Assembly: GCA_025455895.1 (NCBI GenBank)
Contig: JALOLQ010000108.1
Span: 1 to 5,779, forward strand
DNA: 5,779 nucleotides
Reading direction: 5' to 3'
Source: Solirubrobacteraceae bacterium
GTDB taxonomy: Bacteria; Actinomycetota; Thermoleophilia; Solirubrobacterales; Solirubrobacteraceae
In this document: one piece after another, positions 1 to 4,358 of the stretch
Layout of the letters: every line of letters starts with the position of its first letter
How positions within the stretch are numbered: position 1 is the first letter of the stretch
Position numbers and translations under genes: made by a program
Notes under the pieces: model-generated
Told to the model about the DNA's origin: nothing
Seen by the model: only the letters and a program-made list of their open reading frames with translations
The model's database searches: none

Positions 1-1
1 C

Positions 2-706
2 GACCCGCGGCCGGCGGTCCAGGCCGACCGCGAGCCCGCGCCGTTCCGGGTCGCCTACGAGGACGCGCACCTGCTCGTCATCGACAAGCCCGCGGGCGTG
101 GTCGTGCACCCGGCGCGCGGCCACGCCACCGGGACGCTCGTCCAGGCCCTCGCGGGACGCGCGGCGGGCGGCGAGGAGCCCGAGCGGCCGGGGATCGTCC
201 ACCGGCTCGACCGCGACACCTCGGGCCTGCTCGTCGTCGCGCGCGACGAGGCGACCCACCGCGCGCTGAAGGCGGCGCTCCAGCGCCGGGAGATCACCCG
301 CGAGTACCTCGCCCTCGTCGAGGGCCGCCCGCCGGCACGGACGGGCACGATCGACGCCCCGATCGGGCGGGACCGCCGCGACCGCACGGTCATGTCCACC
401 GACACCGACGACCCGCGCGCGGCCGTCACGCACTTCGAGATCGAGCGCGCGCTGCCGGAGACGACGCTCCTGCGCGTCCGGCTGGAGACCGGGCGCACGC
501 ACCAGATCCGGGCGCACCTGAAGGCGATCGGGCATCCGGTCGTCGGCGACCCCGCGTACGGCACGCCCGGGCGCTACGGCCTCGAGCGCCAGTTCCTGCA
601 CGCGGCACGGCTCGCGTTCGCGCACCCGTCGACCGGGGCGCCGGTGGACGTCAGCTCGCCGCTGCCCGGCGACCTCGCCGCGGCGCTCAGGGCCGCCGGC
701 GGCTGA
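2..706 (+). CDS. rluD: RluD/RluA-family 23S rRNA pseudouridine synthase, 5' truncated by window edge
   Basis: This enzyme isomerises specific uridines in 23S rRNA to pseudouridine. The frame is open from base 2 without a start, so the gene begins upstream; 234 residues are visible against roughly 300-330 for the family, and the N-terminal S4 RNA-binding domain is missing from view. Visible landmarks: YEDAHLLVIDKPAGVVVHP, the family's motif I region, at fragment residues 19-37; the catalytic loop HRLDRDTSGLLV with the catalytic Asp encoded at 209-211; and RTHQIRAHL with GHPVVGDPAYG near 493-560. The C-terminus is the usual LHAARLAFAHP plus a short tail, ending in TGA at 704-706. Membership of the RluA/RluD superfamily is firm. 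The exact target (RluD-like U1911/1915/1917 or another site) cannot be told without the S4 domain and a phylogeny. The end overlaps the convergent methyltransferase gene. Confidence 0.93.
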   Translation, partial: DPRPAVQADREPAPFRVAYEDAHLLVIDKPAGVVVHPARGHATGTLVQALAGRAAGGEEPERPGIVHRLDRDTSGLLVVARDEATHRALKAALQRREITREYLALVEGRPPARTGTIDAPIGRDRRDRTVMSTDTDDPRAAVTHFEIERALPETTLLRVRLETGRTHQIRAHLKAIGHPVVGDPAYGTPGRYGLERQFLHAARLAFAHPSTGAPVDVSSPLPGDLAAALRAAGG

Positions 707-1445
707 GCCACGCCTCGGCCACGTGCGGGACCGTGAGCTCGCCCGCGGGGAGCACCGCCCGGACCCGCTCGAGCAGCGCCTCGCGCTCGCCGGGCTCGAG
801 CACGCCCACGAACGACGTGGAGGCGACGAAGTCCAGGACGCCCTGGGCGTCGGTGACCCGCTCGAACGGCAGCTCGTGGAGCTCGGGATCGGCGAAGCCG
901 GGGTGGCGCGCGAACGCGTCGACCCCGCGGCCCGCGACGTAGCCGGGGTGCTCCGGGCGCACCGCGGCCATCTCCGCCTCGACCGCGGCGAGCCATGGCG
1001 GCCCGTCGCCGGCCCGGGGCACGCGGAAGACGACGAGCACCACGCCGCCGGGCGCCAGCACCCGGTGCAGCTCGGCCGCCGCCGCGTCGCCGTCGAACCA
1101 GTGGAAGGCGTCGCCGCAGACCGCCGCGGCGACGCTCCCGTCCGCCAGGGGAATCGCCTCGGCGGTGCCCTCGAGCGCCCGGGCGGGGCCGAGCTCGCCC
1201 GCCAGCGCGGCGCGCAGCTCCGCGAGCGGCTCGACGCCCACGACGTCGTAGCCGGCCGCGGCGAACGGCCGCGCCAGCATCCCGGTGCCCGCGCCCACGT
1301 CGAGGATGCGCGCCCCGGGAGCGAGCGCGGCGGCCTGCGCGACGAGCGTCACGAGCTCCGGCGGGTAGGCGGTGCGCCCGCGCTCGTAGCGGACCGGGTC
1401 GCGCAGACCGTCGACGAGCGTGTGCAGGCGGGGCGGGACGGTCAC
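687..1445 (-). CDS. Class I SAM-dependent methyltransferase (Methyltransf_11-like), substrate unknown
   Basis: This 252-residue protein has a Rossmann-type SAM-binding fold. Motif I, ILDVGAGTGML, is at residues 47-57; the acidic residue ending strand beta-2 is E72 in VVGVEPL; a motif II-like stretch EAIPLADGSVAAAVC (95-110) leads into DAFHWF (112-117); and the post-motif LAPGGVVLVVF is at 130-140. The AFHWF signature with a variable C-terminal half resembles small-molecule methyltransferases of the UbiE/Tmt1-like groups. There is no signal peptide or membrane segment, so it is probably cytosolic. The start is GTG at 1443-1445 with no convincing Shine-Dalgarno but a TACCCT box 6 nt upstream, which fits leaderless expression. 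Its stop (687-689) lies inside the last codons of the convergent rluD, a 20-bp tail-to-tail overlap. The substrate cannot be inferred: its neighbours are translation genes, but nothing in the protein points to RNA. Confidence 0.88.
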   Translation of the reverse strand: MTVPPRLHTLVDGLRDPVRYERGRTAYPPELVTLVAQAAALAPGARILDVGAGTGMLARPFAAAGYDVVGVEPLAELRAALAGELGPARALEGTAEAIPLADGSVAAAVCGDAFHWFDGDAAAAELHRVLAPGGVVLVVFRVPRAGDGPPWLAAVEAEMAAVRPEHPGYVAGRGVDAFARHPGFADPELHELPFERVTDAQGVLDFVASTSFVGVLEPGEREALLERVRAVLPAGELTVPHVAEAWLSRRRP

Positions 1446-1451
1446 GCCCCC

Positions 1452-1457
1452 AGGGTA
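1452..1457 (-). promoter_or_regulatory. Putative -10 box (TACCCT) for the methyltransferase gene
   Basis: Read on the minus strand, TACCCT matches the actinobacterial TANNNT -10 consensus and is separated from the GTG start (1445-1443) by only the 6 nt GGGGGC. Transcription would then begin at or very near the G of GTG, giving a leaderless mRNA, which is common in Actinobacteria. No good -35 hexamer is seen 17-18 nt upstream. Inference from motif and spacing only. Confidence 0.45.
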
Positions 1458-1467
1458 CGCGGGGCGC

Positions 1468-1473
1468 TACCCT
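1468..1473 (+). promoter_or_regulatory. Putative -10 box (TACCCT) for rpsB-tsf
   Basis: TACCCT on the plus strand fits TANNNT and is the mirror image of the minus-strand box at 1452-1457. A start point near 1480 would give an rpsB leader of about 125 nt. The -35 region (around 1445-1450) is not TTGACA-like, so the assignment is tentative. Confidence 0.35.
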
Positions 1474-1498
1474 TTCCGGCGACCGTTTGTCCTTCGAC

Positions 1499-1570
1499 CC
1501 CGCGGGGCTTCCGGCACGGCGGCCCTGCCCGGAACGGACGTTCCGGGTTCCGCCGATCGCCTCCCGCGGG
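1499..1570 (+). promoter_or_regulatory. Structured 5' leader of rpsB (candidate autoregulatory RNA)
   Basis: Three nested complementary segments can be read directly: outer CCCGCGGG (1499-1506) with CCCGCGGG (1563-1570); middle CGGCGG (1517-1522) with CCGCCG (1550-1555); and inner CCCGGAAC (1528-1535) with GTTCCGGG (1540-1547), closing a GGAC tetraloop. The structure ends 20 nt before the rpsB Shine-Dalgarno. In E. coli, S2 represses rpsB-tsf through its leader, so a similar role is plausible. High GC makes chance pairing easy, and the outer segments are self-complementary palindromes that could pair differently. Confidence 0.4.
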
Positions 1571-1590
1571 CCACATCACCCAAGAGATCA

Positions 1591-1596
1591 AGGGAG
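1591..1596 (+). promoter_or_regulatory. Shine-Dalgarno of rpsB, decides the GTG start
   Basis: AGGGAG lies 7 nt upstream of GTG at 1604. It fixes the start of S2 at this GTG, although the frame is open far upstream. The next residues (ATSPSQVGIRELLEAGVHFGHQ) match the normal S2 N-terminus. Confidence 0.8.
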
Positions 1597-1603
1597 TACG
1601 ACC

Positions 1604-2620
1604 GTGGCCACGAGCCCGAGCCAGGTCGGGATCCGCGAGCTGCTGGAGGCCGGAGTCCACTTCGGCCATCAGACGCGCCGCTGGAACCCGAAGATGCGCC
1701 GCTACATCTACGGCGAGCGCGACGGCATCTACATCATCGACCTGCTGCGGACCGAGGCGTTGCTGCGCCAGGCGCAGGAGTTTGCCGCCGACCTCACCGC
1801 GCGCGGCGGGATCATCCTCTTCGTCGGCACGAAGAAGCAGGCGCGCGACGCCGTCAAGGACGCCGCCGAGCGCGCCGGCATGCCGTACGTCAACAACCGC
1901 TGGCTCGGCGGCCTGCTGACGAACTTCCAGACGATCTCGCAGCGGATCCGGCGCCTGCACGACCTCGAGCGCTGGCAGGCCGAGGGCCAGCTCGACCTGC
2001 TGCCCACGCGCGAGCGGCTCGGCGCCCTCGCCGACCTCGAGAAGCTCCAGGCGAACCTCGGCGGCGTCAAGCACATGCAGCGCGCGCCCGATGCCGTGTT
2101 CGTCATCGACCTCAAGGTCGAGGCGATCGCCGTGCGCGAGGCGCAGCGCCTGCGGATCCCGGTGATCGGCCTGGTCGACACGAACTGCGACCCGGACGGG
2201 ATCGACTACGTCATCCCCGGCAACGACGACGCGATGCGCTCCGTGCGCGTGATCGCCGACGCGATCGCCGACACCGCCGCCGAGCAGCGCCTCGCCTTCC
2301 TCGCCGAGGAGGAGAAGGCCCGCCAGGAGGCCGCCGAGCAGGCCCAGCGCGAGGCCGAGGAGCGCGCCCAGCGCGAGGCCGAGGACCGTGCCCGCCGTGA
2401 GGCCGAGGCCGCCGCCGAGGCCCGGGCCCAGGCCGCCCCGGCCGCGGAGCCCGCTCCCGCCGAGCCCGCGCCGGCCGCCGCCCCGGAGGCGCCCGCGCCC
2501 GAGGCGCCGGCCGCCGCTGAGGCCGCGCCGGCCGCCGAGGCCGCCCCGGCCGCCGAGGAGGCTCCGGCCGCCGAGGCCCCCGCCGAGACCGAGACCCCGC
2601 AGGAGGACACCCCCGCATGA
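1604..2620 (+). CDS. rpsB: 30S ribosomal protein S2 with long C-terminal extension
   Basis: S2 is a late-assembling protein on the back of the 30S head-body junction and helps recruit S1 where S1 is present. Signatures: LLEAGVHFGHQTRRWNPKM at residues 12-30, IYIIDL (43-48), FVGTKKQA (69-76), NNRWLGGLLTNFQTI (94-108), KLQANLGGVKHM (149-160) and DTNCDPDGIDYVIPGNDDA (192-210). The core ends near residue 233. The protein then continues for about 105 residues to 338, whereas E. coli S2 has 241. The tail has a charged Glu/Arg/Ala helix-forming part (about 235-275) built on 8-residue repeats, then an Ala/Pro/Glu-rich low-complexity part (about 276-338) with no Cys, Trp or Tyr. The start is GTG with a good Shine-Dalgarno. 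The stop overlaps the tsf start (ATGA), indicating translational coupling. The core assignment is certain; the tail's role is unknown. Confidence 0.98.
   Translation: MATSPSQVGIRELLEAGVHFGHQTRRWNPKMRRYIYGERDGIYIIDLLRTEALLRQAQEFAADLTARGGIILFVGTKKQARDAVKDAAERAGMPYVNNRWLGGLLTNFQTISQRIRRLHDLERWQAEGQLDLLPTRERLGALADLEKLQANLGGVKHMQRAPDAVFVIDLKVEAIAVREAQRLRIPVIGLVDTNCDPDGIDYVIPGNDDAMRSVRVIADAIADTAAEQRLAFLAEEEKARQEAAEQAQREAEERAQREAEDRARREAEAAAEARAQAAPAAEPAPAEPAPAAAPEAPAPEAPAAAEAAPAAEAAPAAEEAPAAEAPAETETPQEDTPA
2318..2413 (+). repeat. 24-bp in-frame tandem repeat in the rpsB tail (four 8-residue units)
   Basis: Four consecutive 24-nt units encode ARQEAAEQ, AQREAEER, AQREAEDR and ARREAEAA (S2 residues 239-270). 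Units two and three (2342-2365 and 2366-2389) are nearly identical in DNA. The alternating Arg/Glu spacing favours i to i+4 salt bridges, so a single long alpha-helix or weak coiled coil is likely. The pattern suggests growth by slippage or unequal duplication. Confidence 0.85.
2601..2606 (+). promoter_or_regulatory. Shine-Dalgarno of tsf inside rpsB
   Basis: AGGAGG lies 10 nt before the tsf ATG at 2617, within the codons for the S2 C-terminus (QED). It supports this ATG as the tsf start, overlapping the rpsB stop. Confidence 0.75.
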
Positions 2621-3219
2621 GCACGATCTCCGCGTCCGACGTCGCCGCGCTGCGCAAGCAGACCGGCGCCGGGATGATGGACTGCAAGAAGGCCCTCGAG
2701 GAGGCCGGCGGCGACCTGGAGAAGGCCGTCGAGGTCCTCCGCGTCAAGATGGGCAACAAGCTCGGCAAGCTCGCCGACCGCGAGGCCGGCGAGGGCACCG
2801 TCCAGAGCTACATCCACGCCAACGGCAAGGTGGGCGTGCTCGTCGAGGTCGATTGCAACACCGATTTCGTCGCCAAGAACGACGAGTTCATCGCGTTCGC
2901 CCGCGAGATCGCGATGCACATCGCCGCGAGCCCGCAGACGAAGGTCGTCTCGCCCGACGACGTGGCCGAGGAGGACAAGGCCGCCGAGGTCCGCGTCTTC
3001 GAGCAGCAGGCCGCCGACAAGCCCGAGAACATCCGCCCGAAGATCGTCGAGGGCATGCTGAACAAGTGGCTCGGCGAGGTCTCGCTCCTCAACCAGGTCC
3101 ATGTGAACGCGGACAAGTACGAGGGCAAGACGATCGAGCAGCTCCGGGCCGACCTCTCGGCCAAGACCGGCGAGAACGTCGTCATCCGCCGCTTCACGCG
3201 GTTCGCGGTCGGGGAGTAG
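2617..3219 (+). CDS. tsf: Translation elongation factor Ts, short form
   Basis: EF-Ts is the nucleotide exchange factor that releases GDP from EF-Tu in the cytosol. The N-terminal UBA-like module carries signature 1, LRKQTGAGMMDCKKAL (residues 12-27). The core has EVDCNTDFVAKN (77-88), where T82-D83-F84 is the TDF element that reaches the EF-Tu Mg2+/nucleotide site, and the C-terminal end is ENVVIRRFTRFAVGE. At 200 residues it is the short form, like Thermus EF-Ts (about 196), and lacks the second core subdomain and coiled coil of the 283-residue E. coli protein. It overlaps rpsB by ATGA and should be made from the rpsB transcript. Its stop is followed within 20 nt by a strong GC hairpin that may end that transcript. 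Confidence 0.98.
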   Translation: MSTISASDVAALRKQTGAGMMDCKKALEEAGGDLEKAVEVLRVKMGNKLGKLADREAGEGTVQSYIHANGKVGVLVEVDCNTDFVAKNDEFIAFAREIAMHIAASPQTKVVSPDDVAEEDKAAEVRVFEQQAADKPENIRPKIVEGMLNKWLGEVSLLNQVHVNADKYEGKTIEQLRADLSAKTGENVVIRRFTRFAVGE

Positions 3220-3234
3220 TCGGTCCCTCCGCTC

Positions 3235-3256
3235 GGGCGCCCGTGGTCGGGCGCCC
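3235..3256 (+). terminator. GC hairpin after tsf, possible terminator without U-tract
   Basis: GGGCGCCC at 3235-3242 and again at 3249-3256 is self-complementary, giving an 8-bp all-GC stem with a 6-nt loop (GTGGTC), 15 nt after the tsf stop. There is no T-run, so this would be a U-less hairpin of the kind proposed in high-GC actinobacteria. The right arm also pairs with 3331-3339, so the two folds compete. Confidence 0.5.
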
Positions 3257-3261
3257 ACCGC

Positions 3262-3320
3262 GGTCATCCCGCCCCGGGGATGCTCGCCGCCTCCCGCGGC
3301 GAGCATCGAGTTCCCGGGGC
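3262..3320 (+). repeat. Hairpin element A (REP-like, 59 bp)
   Basis: The element starts with GGTCATCCC. It has an outer stem GCCCCGGG/CCCGGGGC (3271-3278 with 3313-3320), an inner 12-bp perfect stem GATGCTCGCCGC/GCGGCGAGCATC (3279-3290 with 3296-3307), a CTCCC loop, and a 5-nt bulge GAGTT on the right. An 83% identical copy lies in opposite orientation at 3501-3559. Flanking GGCGCCCAC (3250-3258) and GTGGGCGCC (3331-3339), plus GCGG/CCGC just inside them, extend the foldback to about 90 nt. Confidence 0.85.
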
Positions 3321-3349
3321 GCGACGCCGCGTGGGCGCCTCGCCTCGCG

Positions 3350-3396
3350 TCGAGTGGTCGATTGTGCGCCGCAGCGGCGCCGAATCGACCGGTCGA
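3350..3396. repeat. Central 47-bp interrupted palindrome
   Basis: Nested complementary arms are TCGA (3350-3353 with 3393-3396), GGTCGATT (3356-3363 with 3383-3390) and GCGCC (3366-3370 with 3376-3380), separated by symmetric 2-nt mismatches and closed by a GCAGC loop. It sits between inverted elements A and B and could form a hairpin in RNA or a cruciform in DNA. Confidence 0.75.
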
Positions 3397-3473
3397 ACAC
3401 CCTGGCTTGGGCGAGCGGCAGCCGGGGATGACCCGATGAGGGGCGGAGCGCCGCGGCGTGCGGGACCGCAGCG

Positions 3474-3493
3474 CCGGACGAGCGGGGGTCCGG
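3474..3493. repeat. Small hairpin in the A-B spacer
   Basis: CCGGAC (3474-3479) is complementary to GTCCGG (3488-3493) with an 8-nt loop. It is one of several short GC stems in the stretch 3434-3500. It may be chance at this base composition. Confidence 0.3.
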
Positions 3494-3500
3494 GCAGCAC

Positions 3501-3559
3501 CGCGCAGGAACACGATGATCGCCGCGGGAGGCGGCGATCATCCCTGCGGGGGGATGACC
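3501..3559 (-). repeat. Hairpin element B, inverted copy of element A
   Basis: Read on the minus strand, it starts with GGTCATCCC (3559-3551), then an outer stem CCCGCAGG/CCTGCGCG, an inner 12-bp stem GATGATCGCCGC/GCGGCGATCATC, the same CTCCC loop and a GTGTT bulge. Aligned without gaps to element A it has 49 of 59 identical positions. Eight of the ten differences fall in four compensated base pairs. Confidence 0.85.
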
Positions 3560-3621
3560 CGGAACCCGCGCCGACCCCGAACGCCGCACGAACCACAAGC
3601 CGACCCGACCCGCCCGAGCGA

Positions 3622-3627
3622 TAGGGT
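3622..3627 (+). promoter_or_regulatory. Putative -10 box (TAGGGT) for pyrH-frr-uppS-cdsA
   Basis: TAGGGT fits TANNNT and ends 8 nt before the pyrH GTG at 3636, so transcription would start at or within a few nt of the start codon. No Shine-Dalgarno precedes the GTG (CGAGCACC), which fits leaderless translation. The -35 region (about 3599-3604, GCCGAC) is a weak match. Confidence 0.5.
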
Positions 3628-3635
3628 CGAGCACC

Positions 3636-4358
3636 GTGCCCGAGCCCGTCTTTCGCCGCGTCCTCCTGAAGCTCTCCGGCGAGTCGCTGATGGGCGACCT
3701 CGACTACGGGACCGACCCCGAGCGCCTGAAGGCCGTCGCCCACCAGATCCGCACCGTCCACGACCGCGGCGTCGAGATGGCGATCGTCGTGGGGGCCGGG
3801 AACATCTACCGCGGGATGGCCGGGGCCGCCGCCGGGATGGACCGGGCGACCGCGGACTACCTGGGGATGCTGGCCACGGTGCTCAACGCGCTGCCGCTCC
3901 AGGACGCGCTCGAGAAGCTCGGCGTCCACGTGCGCGTGCAGTCGGCGATCAGCGTCGCGGAGGTCGCGGAGCCGTACATCCGCCGCCGCGCGATGCGCCA
4001 CCTCGAGAAGGGCCGCGTGGTCATCTTCGCGGCGGGCACCGGCAACCCGTTCTTCACGACCGACACCGCCGCGGCGCTGCGCGCCACCGAGATCCACGCC
4101 GAGGCGATCCTCATGGCCAAGAACGGGGTCGAGGGCGTCTACAGCGCCGACCCGCGCGAGGATCCCGACGCGCAGATGATCCCGGAGATCACCCACATGG
4201 AGGCGCTGCGGCGCGAGCTGAAGGTGATGGACGCCACCGCGCTCGCGCTCTGCATGGAGAACCGCCTCCCGCTCTACGTCTTCAACATGGACGACGAGCG
4301 CAACATCGACCGGATAGTGTGCGGCGAGCGGGTCGGAACCCTGGTGACCACCTCATGA
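3636..4358 (+). CDS. pyrH: Uridylate kinase (UMP kinase)
   Basis: UMP kinase phosphorylates UMP to UDP with ATP in pyrimidine nucleotide synthesis. It is a hexameric amino-acid-kinase-fold enzyme of bacteria, usually controlled by GTP and UTP. Visible landmarks: LKLSGESLMG (residues 11-20, phosphate-binding Lys and Gly), VVGAGNIYRG (51-60), DYLGMLATVLNALPLQDAL (74-92), GTGNPFFTTDTAA (134-146), KNGVEGVYSADPREDP (162-177) and ELKVMDATALALCMEN (194-209). At 240 residues it is full length. One oddity is that the glycine motif reads GAGN, where E. coli and B. subtilis have GGGN, an Ala at the second position. The start is GTG at 3636 with no Shine-Dalgarno. The stop overlaps the frr ATG (ATGA). 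As first gene after the repeat-rich gap it probably heads a transcript separate from rpsB-tsf. Confidence 0.97.
   Translation: MPEPVFRRVLLKLSGESLMGDLDYGTDPERLKAVAHQIRTVHDRGVEMAIVVGAGNIYRGMAGAAAGMDRATADYLGMLATVLNALPLQDALEKLGVHVRVQSAISVAEVAEPYIRRRAMRHLEKGRVVIFAAGTGNPFFTTDTAAALRATEIHAEAILMAKNGVEGVYSADPREDPDAQMIPEITHMEALRRELKVMDATALALCMENRLPLYVFNMDDERNIDRIVCGERVGTLVTTS

Larger units (their letters stand above)
3220..3635. other. 416-bp gene-free gap, palindrome-rich composite repeat
   Basis: I see no credible gene here: long open frames exist on both strands, as expected at this GC content, but they lack family motifs and run out of frame into neighbouring genes. In order the gap holds a GGGCGCCC hairpin (3235-3256), hairpin element A (3262-3320) inside a longer foldback (3250-3339), a central palindrome (3350-3396), a lone element-start 9-mer (3425-3433), small hairpins (CGCCGCGGCG at 3449-3458; a stem at 3474-3493), inverted element B (3501-3559), and the pyrH promoter region. 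Confidence 0.8.

Noticed and set aside
723..1603. Long plus-strand frames through the methyltransferase region, including extension of rpsB upstream to about 995
   Set aside because: They are antisense to a motif-bearing methyltransferase. S2 similarity begins just after the GTG at 1604, which has a proper Shine-Dalgarno.
3262..3559. Conserved peptide pattern MxAAGGGxHPxGGMT from opposite strands of elements A and B
   Set aside because: The pattern comes from the inverted nucleotide repeat. The differences change amino acids but keep the base pairs, so structure rather than coding explains the conservation.
3254..3567. Target-site duplication flanking the A-to-B block, which would prove a transposon-like insertion
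   Set aside because: The bases just outside 3262 and 3559 show no convincing direct repeat, so a MITE-type insertion cannot be shown from this copy.
3220..3635. CRISPR array or attachment site in the gap
   Set aside because: The repeats are inverted, unevenly spaced and palindromic, with no regular direct-repeat and spacer pattern, no cas genes and no tRNA end.
2206..4196. Long minus-strand open frames opposite rpsB, tsf and pyrH
   Set aside because: These are antisense shadows of certain genes with strong GC third-position bias; compositions are odd and no motifs are seen.
3458..4354. Long open frame running into frr, including an ATG at 3515 with AGGA upstream inside element B
   Set aside because: It is simply the frr frame left open through the gap and pyrH by high GC. 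The translation is Arg/Pro-rich with no family motifs, and frr has its own start at 4355.
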